A stretch of 64,000 nt of DNA from the NCBI GenBank assembly GCA_900073065.1, contig FJOG01000058.1, positions 161,388 through 225,387 on the forward strand, given 5' to 3'. Position numbers and translations under genes: made by a program. Below the pieces are notes generated by a model that was given only the letters and a program-made list of their open reading frames with translations, was not told where the DNA came from and ran no database searches. Origin of the DNA: Phialocephala subalpina. Taxonomy: Eukaryota > Ascomycota > Leotiomycetes > Helotiales > Mollisiaceae. How positions within the stretch are numbered: position 1 is the first letter of the stretch; every line of letters starts with the position of its first letter. Shown piece after piece: positions 11,033 through 22,626 of this stretch.

Positions 11033-11750
11033 TGGCAGCGAACTGTTTTGAAGATTTGATTTCAAGGAAGTTTTTTGATGGTATCTGCAAGCGTCATTTC
11101 TATTCTGGACGCCCTCGTGAAATAGAGAGTTTGAAAAGAGTCAGATGAGGTATTACGATGATTAAACTTTCCGTCTAAAGTTTCCACCTCACAATAGAAA
11201 CTCAAAACTGCTCGACTCAGACATCATGGCCCAGTCAGCCACATTTAGCTGAATTTATCCCCATCGTTATAGCAAACCTTTCTCGATACAGAATACAAAA
11301 GTCTAGTTAAGGAATCCTCCTCAGACACACTGGCTTCGACCTAGCAGAATTCCAGGGCGACCTTGCCGAGAGACTCTAGAAGCTCAGGTATTTTAGTGCT
11401 CTCCTCTAGCATGTAGGCAAGGACTAGCTGCAGAGACTCTAGCTCGGGTGCCGTGGATGATCAAAGTAAAGTCTTGGCTGGAGGGAGACTCGCACCATGA
11501 ACTGTTTATATAGTGTAAAGGCGATGACAACTAAGAATCAGGTCAAAGGGATTGATTCAAATCATGACCAACATTCATGCACCGATCGCACCGATTCGAA
11601 TTCACCCATACTCTCAACGCGTTCAACTGTTGAACTTCAATATAGTATCGCCAAAACTCCATCCAGCTCCTTTCAAACATCCATTCCAAACACTGACGCC
11701 GGATATAATGTACAATCCCAAGCCCTCCCCTCACCCCTCAATCCCATCCC
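11033..11750. other. Intergenic, no gene seen
   Basis: No convincing coding frame. A small internal repeat, GAGACTCTAG, occurs twice near 11370-11440. The predicted frames extending into the next feature are translations of the minisatellite. Confidence 0.4.
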
Positions 11751-11926
11751 CTTCTCCGCTCCTTCCCTTCTCCGCTCCTTCCCTTCTCCGCTCCTTCCCT
11801 TCTCCGCTCCTTCCCTTCTCCGCTCCTTCCCTTCTCCGCTCCTTCCCTTCTCCGCTCCTTCCCTTCTCCGCTCCTTCCCTTCTCCGCTCCTTCCCTTCTC
11901 CGCTCCTTCCCTTCTCCGCTCCTTCC
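11751..11926 (+). repeat. Minisatellite: 11 perfect copies of a 16-bp pyrimidine unit
   Basis: The unit CTTCTCCGCTCCTTCC repeats without a visible mismatch 11 times (176 bp) and is followed by a decayed CTTCCTCC continuation. One strand is nearly pure pyrimidine (one G per unit), a composition that can form triplex DNA. It lies upstream of no clear gene start. Perfect copies suggest recent expansion by slippage or recombination. Confidence 0.95.
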
Positions 11927-12195
11927 CTTCCTCCTTCAATCCCTCCCTCTACTCTCTACTCTCCTTCCTCTCATTTCCCCACTCTATAATCCTGACACTC
12001 ATAACAACTCGCGTTCGAATGTTTGCAGCTCCTACAAACAGCTTTCTCGCCCTCGAAATCGATTTTGTTGGTTGTCTGGCACTGTTTGGTTGTTAGCTTC
12101 GCTCCTTGCCTTTTTGTTTGCATCTTGTTGCTTCAAGCTGCTTCGATTCGAAGAAGTCGCGCTTGCTTTGAAGTCGCGCCTGCCTCCAAAATGCG

Positions 12196-12486
12196 CTATA
12201 CTACAGGTTGCTCCTTCCTCATGCCCCGACATTCATTCCACATCCCAGCAGAGACCAAGCCCTGCTACCAAGCATATGAGAGAAAAGTAAGAGAAGTATA
12301 GCTTACCTTACAACATAACCACTCCCACCCCTTATTCCCATCACTCGGCTGATGGACATGCACGTGACCACCACTCTTTCCCCTTGGACTTGCTGCCATA
12401 TCCTCTATCTCGCCGTCCGCTGTACTCCGTTTGATGTGTGTTTTATGTTTGGTCTTGACCTTAGCCTTTGGTTTAACTTTCGACAT
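12196..12486 (-). CDS. Possible small zinc-ribbon-type protein, second half doubtful
   Basis: Exon 1 (12486-12307, 60 residues) starts MSKVKPKAKVKTK, has a HVHVHQ run and ends KGWEWLCCK exactly at a GTAAGC donor. The two better-supported ribbon genes near 29-31 kb also break at this position, directly after WxCCx and in phase 0. A 42-nt intron to a TAG acceptor gives a short second exon with only one Cys (WNECRGMRKEQPVV, stop near 12196). Shifting by one base after ECRG would give GHEEGATC, closer to the ribbon's C.H..C pattern, so the second half may carry a frameshift. No function is known. Confidence is low to moderate. Confidence 0.4.
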
Positions 12487-12911
12487 GATGAATGCTATAA
12501 AGTATCGAAATGCATCGAGAAAACAAAGCAGACTGAATCACCGATGCGGGCCTGGAGATAAAGAATTATTCACAACCGAAGTACCATAACAAAGCAAAAC
12601 ACCAGATCGCGCAGAGCTCCGTATCTTTATTGGAAGTAAATTCGAGTCACAAGTCTTTGTCGCGCAGCGCTTCGCTGTGTTGTGGCGAGGTCAGGGATGT
12701 GATTCATGACAGCACAGCCGACACAGCCCCACGTGAGGCTGCCCAACCCCCAGCGCGACCGTCACTCATACATTATCATCGTGACTTGGCCAATCACGCG
12801 CATCAATGTCACATATTCACGGGAGCTCCTTGTGCTCACCGGAGACAATAAATAATAATTTTGAATTACTCCGTGTACGGCACAGTGTATATAAGAGGCA
12901 GAGGTGTGCGC
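12487..12911. other. Intergenic, no gene seen
   Basis: About 425 bp between the small ribbon candidate and the 3' end of the CorA-like gene. A GTATATAAGAG stretch near 12886 resembles a TATA box on the plus strand but no plus-strand gene follows. Confidence 0.35.
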
Positions 12912-15900
12912 TCAAGCAGCCATCGAAATCTTCTCGACGATCTCCTCTTCTTCCCCAGCCCTATGATTTCTATTCCTTTTCCTTAATCCAAAATACCTCG
13001 CAAAATATCCTTTATTTGTACTCAAGTCGTCTCCCTCGGTTTGTGCTTCTTTTTGCACCGGTTTCGGGACATTCGCCGTCGCCCGGTCTCGTCTCTTATC
13101 CCCAATCATCCCAAAAGCATCCGTAATACTCTCCAAACTCAACGCGAGAGCATAAGTTCCCAGGACAAAGACAATTACGAGAACCAGGAAAGTGACATTT
13201 GTTGCAGATTTCATGAAGGTTACGTACTGAACGGAGAAGAGTGCCTGCGCATCATTAGCTCATGCACCCGTCGAATGTTAGAAGGGAGCAAATTTACGGT
13301 AACAAATCCAAGCGGAAGATATGCGATGGTGATATATGTCAGTATCTTAATATTATTCCCCTGCCTGATTGTGGTTTGGCTATCGCGCAAAGCTGTCTGG
13401 CTGTCTTCGACGTTTGTCACTGTTGAGATCTGAAAATTTATCAGCATGGTCAACAAGGAAGGGAGAAGAGATGACTACTCCGTCTCGCAAGCCAGTCACT
13501 TGTCTAATCTTGAGTTGCGTTCTTATTTGGACGTCAGATAACATTCCGAATCTCTTTTCGAATTCTTCGATCACGTTATTGTATGCCTCGAGAAGGTCGA
13601 CGTGTTGCTGGCCAGCTTCCTAGCGTGCTCTGTCAGACGCAAGAATCTCGCATTGGGGTGCTTTGCTTACCTGCTTGATGATACGTTCCACCGACTCTCT
13701 TGCTTTTTGGATCTGCGCTAGTGATGCCGAAAGCCTGTCGTCGAAAACCCGAAGAGCTTCGAGACCCCAAAGCATCTTCTTCAACTTGTCAACGGCTTCG
13801 GTCGTGCCCCACTCTAGTCCCTCGAGCAAGACTCTTTCCTGTGAAACGCGTCAGTCAGAGATCAATCCCCACGACTCTAAGGGAATACTTACTCCTAGTC
13901 CCACAATCCCATCCAAGCGCGACAGAATCATATCGTATTCGGCAGCAAGCTTCTCGCACAGATGGCCAAGAAGTATTAGGAATGCGAGACATCGAGCGCA
14001 GGCTTGCTGGTGTATAAACTGTCCCAGGACTGGAAGCAAAGACTTCACAGATGCTGACATTGCCTCAGAGTTGGTGAGGGAAGACCATATGGAACAGATC
14101 CATAGGTGCCCTGAGGGATCTCCAGTGATGACCAATGAGGAAGATCGCTCTTCGACAACATCCGTCGTGTGGAGATAATCTATGGTCTTTCTTTGCTTCT
14201 TGGTCGAGCCTAGCTGAGCGATGCTTAATGGTGGGAAGTCGCCATTGTTTCTGTTCTCTCTGAATCTTTCCACGTGCTCTTTGGACAAGCTAGTCGGACG
14301 AATACTCCAGTGAGTGACAGTTATGCTTGTTGTCCACGTGACCGCTTCTCGATGCTCAGAAAATACAGATGTAGATCCAAAATAATTATCGAAAGTATCC
14401 AACGCATCTGGATGCCAAACATAGATGAATGACCTGACTAGTGACGGAGTACATTTCTCGGCGAACCTACGCAGTTCGGTCAGTCTACTTTCAACACATT
14501 ACCGTCAAGTTGTCATTGGAGGAAGACAACTTACAGAACACGATGCTTTGTACCAAGGTCGACAAGCTATGTCAATTAGTCCAATATCTTTTCAAATTAG
14601 GGGATGAGGCACTTGCGCTGTCATTCAGTCTATCAAAAAGTACCTTCCGATATGCGTCCAATTCCGTAGGGCTGTAAACTGTGGAAGCCTGCTTAAGTTT
14701 GCGTCTCGTGCGTGCCCGCGCAATCGTTGCTGTCTCTCGAGTAACCTGACCATTTCCAAGATTCTCAAGTCCGTGTGCAAAGTCCTTAATTGAAGTTGCC
14801 TTTGAGTCGAAGGTGAAGCGATCAGTCAAGTTGAGATCAAAAAGGCTCAAGAACTGAACATCCTCGGCATGAACCTTGGTATTGATATTCTCTGTCGTGT
14901 ATGTTGTGAAGAAGAGATGATCATTAGTGGCGGCAGCGGCATGGTCTAGTGTGATGAGATATCGTCTGAGGTCCTTTCGAAGAGGTACGTCCTTGCTCTG
15001 CTTGACGCGGTAAAATTCAGGGGTGTCGGTCAATGATTGCACCCACCACGACTGTTCGGAGTCAGAATTGCCACTGGATCTTAAATTGAAAATTACTCAC
15101 AGGGTGATACACTCGAGATGGTTTGCACGTCAGCCAATCGAATGCTTTGACTGACAAATTTGCTCCAACCTCCTCCTGAACCAACAGCTGGCGCAGCTGC
15201 ATCAATTGATCCCGACTCGACTCTAGTTGATGCTGCTTCATCTGTAGTAGTATATCGCGGATCGATTCGTTGGGAGAAGAGTCTTCAGCCGGGCCTGTTG
15301 GGCTTGTTTCGACAGGTGTTATTAAGAGGTCATGAATAGACTCATTCATATGCTCCGCAGCCGCCTCTGACATTGCGGATTTCATCTTGCCTGTGAGAAA
15401 CTGTTAGCCAGTTGCATTTGAAGGGCTTGCCATTTGACAGAGATATTCTCGAGACTTGCCTTCATTTTTCAAATCGATGAGAGTAGCACAAATCACGCTG
15501 CAAGGCTCCTGATCCCACCACGTTCCAATCATATTCTGGTCTGCGTGGTCCCAAGAGGTCATGAACGAGTAGTCCGACATCATGAATTCGAACAATCTCT
15601 CTCTAGCAGATTTGACATCCGCATCATCTGCGATCCTCAGAAAGCTTTGATGGTTGGTGGCTAGTAGCTCCCAAGGACAGTTTGATGTTTTTCTAGAGTT
15701 CTTCCAAGATGCAGGACCCGGGTTGAATTTCGTCGTTCGCTTCCTCTCGATGAGCCTCCGTCGTGTCTGCAATACTCGCGAGGATGCGAGACTAGCGGTA
15801 AACTGTGTGGGAATGGCATCCAAGCCTAGCTCTTCTCCAAGTAATATCACTCGATCAAGTTCCTCGTGTTCAATTGAGTAAGTCTCAATCTGGCTTGTCT

Positions 15901-17800
15901 TCAAGCGAGACACATATTTCTCAAACCTTTGCTGCGTCTTCAGAACTTCATGAGCATCAAGTCCAGATGCAGTAAACCCATCCATTGCTTCTTCGTCGGA
16001 CGGTGGTCTGAACTTTTCGTTGCATAGAAGATAAAAGCAACACAAATGAAACCACTGAAGTACGTCGTTCTTTGGAGTTGGTTCCTTGTCACGTGAAGCG
16101 CGCTTCTGAACTACCTCAAATGCTCGGTGGAGTTTGGGAAGAAGTATCTGTGACTTGAAAATGTCGTCAACAGCTTGTGGGCAGTGCTTGGTAGTATACC
16201 AAACGGCAAGCGTCGCATAGCAAGCTTGATTGTATGACTGATCGTGGCTCATCCATACTCTGTTTTCCTCGCATCGCTTCAGTCGTTCAGATGGGCGAGT
16301 CTCCATGTCAGCCGGGGGCTCTTCACTTCCAAGTGCTAGGAGCAGTTTGCTAGGTTTCATCTCGGTATTGATCAGCCAGGTCAAGCTAGACCTTATGAAT
16401 TGCCGGAGTTTGTCTAGATAGGAGGCTCGCATGGCATCGAGTGACTGAAATCTCTCCAAAAGGTCTGGCTCGAAATGTCGTGTCGCGATAAAATTGTATA
16501 TTTTCACGAGAAGTCTAATCTGAAAACTATGGCTGTGTCAGTACATTACAATTAAAGAGTCTAGTCCATCTTACAAGGCTGTCTGAACGTCGACATGCTG
16601 TGAATTGATAATGTTGTGGACAAGTGCAGTTTCAAGGACCTCGCGCTCGCGTTCTGCACCATGCTGCCCCGCACATTTCACATAGAATGGAATGGCAGCG
16701 ACAGAAATTATCTGTTCCACGCATCGCCCAATTGCACAAGCCTCTACAGCTTCATATGCTTCATAGTTCGCGGAGCAAAGTGCCGTCCAAAGACGATCCG
16801 TCATGTTGAGAGAATCGTTTGAAATTCCAAGGTGGTCTTCGATGCCGGAGAGATGGCCAGCGATGGTTGCCTCATCTTCCTCGTCCTCATTCTTCAATGC
16901 ATACGTCGAAACTATAAAGACTGGCTGATCATCCAAAAGCTCAACTTTGTGGAATGAGGACAAATCGATTTCGGTTCCGTTAACTTCTTCCACGTCCAAG
17001 TGAGTGGCAGAAGGTGCTAGATCCTGAGGAACGCCATTGATGTAGAGGCGCATCTCAAATCGACTCCGATATCTGTCACTCAGACAAGTCAACTTGTTGT
17101 CGCCGTGATGATCCGAGGTCGATGTGAATTTATCTTTGTCCGGAGGCCCGCCATTCGAGCAGGGGCATCCAAATTGAATAGTTCCTCCCGCCCTCAACGT
17201 GATGGTATGTTTTTGAGCTTCAGCCGAGTCGTAGTCGCTGAGTGAGCTTCCATGACCCCATTGAAGTCGGAGAATCTGGAAGACAATCCCGGAACGGACA
17301 AAAGAGATCTGCTCGAGGGTACCACCACTTCCATCCCAAATGTCGGTCTTCTTCTTGAGCTCATACTGGGAATATGGCCACTTCAAGTTGATCCAGCCTT
17401 GAACTCGTCGTTCTCCCAGCTCCAAATCGGTGTCATTCTCTGCTGGTTGGAGTCGAGTTCCGAGCGTTCCTTTGCTGCCGCTGTCATCTCGCCTTTGGGC
17501 TCTGGCCAATATGGCGTCGGGTGTGTTGGGGAACTGGCCCCTCACAAAGACGAGACCGCATGTCTCATCTGGAGCTGTCAACTGGAGCAACTCGTGCCAA
17601 TCCGTCAGGGACGCAGTGTACCCGTCGGCCCCAAAGTCACTTGACTTTGCGGGACATGACACTTCACTTGTCGTGAAGCATTGGGCTGTGGATCTCATTG
17701 TCAGATCTAGTGATCATGGGACTTCAGCCTCACTTACATTTGTGTAGATCCGCCAGCCAGTCCAGCTCCCTCAACGCGCGCTCAGCCGGGTCCGAGTCCA
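12912..17800 (-). CDS. Large multi-exon protein ending in a CorA-like two-helix membrane domain
   Basis: Start MDSDPAERALRELDWLADLHK at 17800, then about ten exons down to 12912, giving roughly 1,300 residues. The N-terminal half (17698-16571 and 16507-15460) includes DWHELLQLTAPDETCGLVFVRG and is of unknown function. The C-terminal part has a long helical stretch (LEGLEWGTTEAVDKLKKMLWGLEAL; YNNVIEEFEKRFGML; QGNNIKILT), then a membrane helix ending YLPLGFVTALFSV, a short link and a second helix VTFLVLVIVFVLGTYALAL, with a charged tail. That coiled-coil plus paired helices with a short loop is the fungal CorA-like Mg2+ transporter layout, although the GMN signature is not seen. The intron 15459-15391 has a GC donor (GCAAGT). 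Joins were checked at most but not all exons. Ion transport is not demonstrated. Confidence 0.72.
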
Positions 17801-18539
17801 TCTTTCTCCGGGCATTTTAGTGACCGATTCGACGCTGGAGGTGTCGATTCTGCCTGTTCGAATTGAAGAAAATGATGCGAAGCCTCATCGTCGGTGTCTG
17901 AACTGGATAATGGGGAGATCTTAAATGAGATGGAGGTCGTATGCTAGCCAAATGAACGACCGAGGCTGCGGGCCGCCAGGTCATCATCTTTTGGTGTTTC
18001 GAGGTTGTGATAGGCTGTCATGCTGCAGATCTTACATAGCCACAGCAAATAGTGTGCCATGGGGCACATCCTTGTGCGCCTCCATTTGCGAGGCTCCCGT
18101 CACGATACAGTCATTGTCAATCTATTGCCGTTGAGAGTAGGAAGGGTGTCGGTGAGTCGTTAGCTGTGTTCGAGTGATGGTAGAAGAGAGACTGAGATGA
18201 CTATGTTAATGGTTGCGTGGAAATGTTGACGAAGGAAGCAAGGAAAAGATACTGGAAGGAGAAGGCTTAGGGCTCTAGCGTCCCTGCCGCCGCCCCGCAA
18301 CTCTTCGGTCGCTGCCGCCGCAGCCCTGAACAGCGGGGCCAGGGCGAGGAAGGAACGCCACACCGCTATTCTCGGACAACTCCCCCTCAGGTAATTATAC
18401 TACTGTCCTCATACGGTAGCAACGAGCTCAATATAATATTGGGATACCTATCAATACGCTGCAAAGAATGAAGTTAAAGACGAATGTGACTTAGTTAAGA
18501 TCTTACCATTTCTCTCAAAACATTCAAGTGAAAAGGTTG
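17801..18539. other. Upstream region of the CorA-like gene, no gene seen
   Basis: GC-richer, with short frames only (for example 18160-18363 on the minus strand, no ATG). It presumably contains the promoter of the CorA-like gene. Confidence 0.35.
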
Positions 18540-18680
18540 AATTGGATACAGTGGATAAGCTTCAGGGTGCAGCGGAACGCTCCAGGCTTCGAGCCGCCAA
18601 CGGTTAACGAGGTAACATTCGGTGATTGCCCAGGGGTTAGTTTGACCTATTTCCAGGCTATCTACCCCGCATTCCCGAAG
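18540..18680. repeat. Dispersed repeat, copy A
   Basis: Shares CTTCAGGGT, a GCAGCG..ACGC.CCAGGCTTCGAG-like core, AGGTA.CA and CCAGGCTAT...ACCCC.CATT, in the same order and spacing, with 22390-22510. Both copies are diverged, and neither has an open frame. Confidence 0.5.
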
Positions 18681-18768
18681 GAAGGAGCACTGTAGTTTTA
18701 TTTTTATTTCTTGAAAAATTTATATATTACATTACCGTCTATAATATTTAGAAAGGAGCAAAGCTCAG

Positions 18769-19214
18769 ATTAGGGTTCGAAAAGTTACGTAAAATAAGAG
18801 CAGCTTACGGAATATTGTAATTGTAACAAGAAAAGCTCATTTATTGTTACTTACGTGCACGTGACTCAAATCCGACTAATCAAGAGGCCAAAATTCGCGA
18901 ATAGATATCGGTTTTTATTGTTTTTGGCCTACGGAAGTGCCGAGGGTAAAGAAGTGCACTTACCGCTTTTAGTAGAGCAAAAACTGGTAAAAGCTGATAA
19001 ATTAATTAGCGCGGTTCGTTTTACCCTGGTGATAAGTGCTTTTCATTAGCTTTAGTACCTCCGTAGAAACTATGTATTTTTATGTATAATTATACTTTTT
19101 TATGCTTTTTTATGCATATTTGTAACCGGATGACTATCTTAAGCTCATTATTACATATTGCTTCAAAAGCTCATTATTATGTAACGTAATAATTACATTT
19201 CTTCGAACCCTAAT
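18769..19214. mobile_element. MITE-like non-autonomous element with terminal inverted repeats
   Basis: A 446-bp block opens with ATTAGGGTTCGAA (18769-18781) and closes with its exact reverse complement (19202-19214). Outside this the similarity continues imperfectly (AAAGCTC-AG on the left, AAGGCTCCAGA on the right when inverted), so the true termini are a little further out, at about 18760 and 19223. The interior is AT-rich and has no long frame of note. No target-site duplication could be fixed. It sits between the CorA-like and HET genes. Confidence 0.55.
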
Positions 19215-19446
19215 TCTGGAGCCTTAAAAAGCCATACTAGTATTGCGCGGTGGACATTTGTTGATGAAGGAGTTCATTACCAAATGATGATGTGCCTGGG
19301 CTCTTCCGCTTCCTTCCAGTGAAGGCCGTTGACCTTTATCGGAAAGATACACTAGAGAAGGAATAAGAAAGAGAATGCACGGTCAAGTGATCAGATCGTG
19401 TTAATGGTTGTATTCTTATAAAGAACTGTGGGCGCGTATAGCTCAA

Positions 19447-21664
19447 CTAGACTAATGTAATTGTGTACATGAAATCTTTGGTAACTTTTTCATAAAGATG
19501 AGAGGGGACGGTTTGGCTGCGAAAGTGCTTGTCAATCAACTCTACTGTCTCCCACGTCTTACTCCCATCGCCGCCGGGCGGGTAAAAACGCCACAAGCCT
19601 ATCCGTCGAAAAGATCCCGGATTCGCGGCAGGTACGAGGATGAGGCAATCATAATTTTTGAGCCGAAAGCGCGAATTGACTGCGATTCTATTAATGGAAG
19701 ACATTAGTTAAAATTGCTTCTAGTGAGGGGGAAATACGTACTCGGTATCCTCACCGCCAACAAGAAAGAAATATACTATCTTTTCTGGACCATAGTCGAA
19801 GCTGAAGCTCTCCTGCTCATCCAGACAATAGAAGAAGTCCACAAACTTTTTCATGACTGTCTTGCCGATTCTGATGGCCAGACAGTTATCGCCTTCTAAA
19901 TACGCTAATGACTCCGATATCGTTATGCTGCATAGTGGTCCTCGGAGCTGCGCATGACCAGACAAGACTGCGCCAAAAGGATCGTTGCGAGGAAGAGTGT
20001 TGACCTCGATGATTTTTGCAATTGGCCGCCACTCCTTCTCTGAGTACCAAGATGCCTTGGTATCAACCGAGAGCCAAGACCATGAGGGAGTATCTGTATC
20101 AACACGGGTCTTGGGTGATCTGGCCCCCCATACCAGATCTTGAACAAATCGAGGTCGCCACAACCCGCAGTTGTAGTCGCTTGCTTTCAGGCCAAGCAAA
20201 GGACAGAACATGCGAGCTAGACCAGCAATGGCAACGGGTCTGTCGAGAGGGAATGACAATTTTCTGGATGTATAAGAACTTCGTAGATTATACCACAGCT
20301 GTATCTCCTGTCTAACTCTTTAATCTTTTGCACACGGTGATGAGGAATTTGGGAGCAGAGAGCCGATTTTCGCTCAGTGCTAAGTCTGGTTGGGAACTGG
20401 TCAAGTGAAGCAGGAACATTTTCTGACGTCATCAGCTCCGTACACTCCCAATGTACTTGACTTCTAGAGAAATGAACCACTCTTGGAGATAGAAATCGCT
20501 CTTGAACAACCCATGCTCTTCTGCGTAGTGGAACATATTGAGGGGATTCGGCCTCATAATACAGTCGTTCCGTATAACAACAAGCACGAAACTGGGTATC
20601 CGACTTTGGCCCGGTAACAATGAAAGAACCATGTAACTTTGGATCTCGCTGTCGAAAGAGTCCGCCCACTCCGCTTTCCGACTCGTTAGCGGAAATATTA
20701 AGACAGCAATTCGCGTAGACGTCTCCCATTTTGGATGATTCATGGATCCAGTCGTCTTTACTGTCTTGAATAATACACAGAGAGTCGATCCAGATATAAG
20801 TGATACCAAGTCTCAAAGTTGCAGCAACTGTCTCTTGGAATGTGAGAGGTAATGCATGCCATGAAATGTCAGCGCGAAAACTCTCCACATTTTGCTGTAA
20901 GAGTCTTATTGGCAACATTCCTCCCCAACAATGACTAAGTGTTGCGTATCGGCAAGAGTCGTGGGAGAGCTCGTGTTGCAAGACCAAACGTACTTTTGGA
21001 GATTCAGCCCCAGCGCGCAATTCGAGTAATCGACTCGGAAGCGTTGCTGAGACACCGATCATGGCGGGCCACCTAACGCAGGAAGGATGCGATTCACAGA
21101 TTTTCATCCAGGTCCGAATCTTCTGGAAAGTTGCCTCCGAGCTTGTACTGTTGCTCGATATCTCGTAGGAGTGGGATGAAACGGCATCTAGAAGGCTTCC
21201 TAATCAATACTAGTTCTTGAAAGGGGCAAGAGGAACATGACCCACCGTCAACTAGCTTCAAGTCTGACATGAAAGCTATGCCTTCATAATCTAGAGGTTC
21301 TGCATTGACTCCATTGAGTGATCGCTGACTTTCGTATGGCCACATTACAAGGATTGTATATCCATCTCCATAGTTCACGAGATCAATGGCAAACCGATCT
21401 CCCCACGAAGCCATTTGCACGAACGCCTGCTGGTGGTGATTGCCTTCATCACCATTCCAGTTTGCGTATATCAGAACCAGAGAACAAAATCGACAGCTTT
21501 GGCTGGCGCAACGATTGATATCATTCATGTCGTGCCACCAAAGTTGATTGGAGGGTTTCCATATCGTTGGGAAAATTCGAGATGGTCATCATGGAATCGA
21601 AACATTCCCGGCAGAGTTCGCAAAGAATTCCGTCCCGAGATAAAGAAAACGAGCAAGATGCCAT
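19447..21664 (-). pseudogene. HET-domain (heterokaryon incompatibility) gene with two reading-frame breaks
   Basis: HET proteins trigger cell death after fusion of unlike hyphae and share a conserved N-terminal domain. Visible motifs are CELCRECFDSM, NRCASQSCRFCSL, WMKICESHPSC, CRYATLSHCWGG, LPLTFQETV, YIWIDSLCIIQDSKDDW, VYANCCLNIS, RAWVVQERFLSPRVVHF, WEC, PLDRPVAIAGLA, TPSWSWLSVD and, at the end, SFRRIGLW. Two introns fit well: one (about 21212-21127) joins QEL to KIRTWMK, and one of 75 nt (near 19768-19694) joins FFLVG to VNSRF. Two joins need a frame change that no GT...AG intron explains: between the CxxC start (ATG 21664) and WWHDMNDINRC, near 21570, and near 20320 between KIKE and RQEIQLWYNL. 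Either translation starts at ATG 21528 with an unusual splice, or the allele is decaying. Confidence 0.82.
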
Positions 21665-21978
21665 TTTGCGGCTGAGGACGATGAATATCGAGGCTTAAGT
21701 TGGATATAGTCGCAAGTGTGCAGTTAAATGAGACGGATGGTGGTGATTGCTATCTCTGATGTAAATGTCGCAGCTTATTGTCAATCTGGAAGGTTAACTC
21801 TTGTGATCTCGCTGTCAGCTGCATGTGCGCGAGCAGGCTGGGGGAGGGGCGCTCGCGGGAGGTGGTGCAGAAGCGCAAGGCGTGTACTGTAACGAACCCG
21901 CGATAGTAGGTCTGTGCTCCACAGGGCATTTTCGGCGCTTGCCGCACCCTGATTTTTCCCTCTCTCCTTACCACTATT

Positions 21979-22125
21979 ATGGCTCCCAAGGCACCCTCCA
22001 CGCCCCCTCTAGACGACTGGCATTACAAGAAAGGCTTTGAAATTACAACTAAGCACAAGGAGGCAATACGCCAATTGCACTGGTTTGGAAAGGGTACCGA
22101 TTTTCATGCTTATGCTACGATATAA
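21979..22125 (+). pseudogene. Possible N-terminal fragment of a DNA transposase
   Basis: 48 codons starting MAPKAPSTPPLDDW and including TTKHKEAIRQLHWFGK, which resembles the start and first helix-turn-helix of fungal Tc1/pogo-type transposases. After a frame change the following bases read ISMLMLRYKG, which could be the continuation. The call is weak; no catalytic part is present. Confidence 0.25.
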
Positions 22126-22384
22126 GGGGCTAAACGAGAGCTCAGGTAAGCTAGCTAAGCCGAAGGTGAGCGAGGGTGATTAGCGCCTGAGTAGAAGCGG
22201 CTATGCTTATTAACCGAATGTGGAACAAGAGCAAAGGATTAGAGTTGAACTACCAAGGCGCTCAATGTCATGGGAAAGAAGGAAAATGTTACAGGAAATG
22301 CAGCCAGAGATTGTATTAGCAACGTATCCCTAAACAATACAGAAATGTCCAATAAAGAAGTTGCCCCTAGTAGGAATTAGGGTT

Positions 22385-22515
22385 CAGGTTCAGGGTACAA
22401 TCCAGCGTTCAGCGCGACGCCACAGGCTTCGAGTCACTAATATTTCAGGTAGCACTACACCCTTCAGGGCTTGATTGCACAACATCCAGGCTATCACTAC
22501 CCCTCATTTAACACA
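22385..22515. repeat. Dispersed repeat, copy B
   Basis: Partner of 18540-18680 (shared GGTTCAGGGT, CACAGGCTTCGAGTC and CCAGGCTATCACTACCCC elements in the same order). It begins next to ATTAGGGTTCAGG, similar to the MITE terminus, so the repeat may belong to the same family of non-autonomous elements. Confidence 0.45.
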
Positions 22516-22626
22516 AAGAAGAGGCGATTGCAACACTAATAACTTCGAATTTGCCAATGAATGTACAATCCCAAGCACCCAATGCCAATTCAATCACGCG
22601 CATTCCCTCTTCGCCAGCAACCCCAC

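Noticed and set aside
11497..12096. 199-residue plus-strand and 88-residue minus-strand frames with repeated motifs
   Set aside because: They are translations of the 16-bp minisatellite (16 is not a multiple of 3, so all frames stay open). No start context or homology.
12884..12896. TATA-like GTATATAAGAG on the plus strand
   Set aside because: No plus-strand gene begins downstream; the next gene ends here on the minus strand.
22379..22400. TTAGGG-like words suggestive of interstitial telomere repeats
   Set aside because: Only one or two imperfect units occur. More likely part of the dispersed repeat/MITE terminus.
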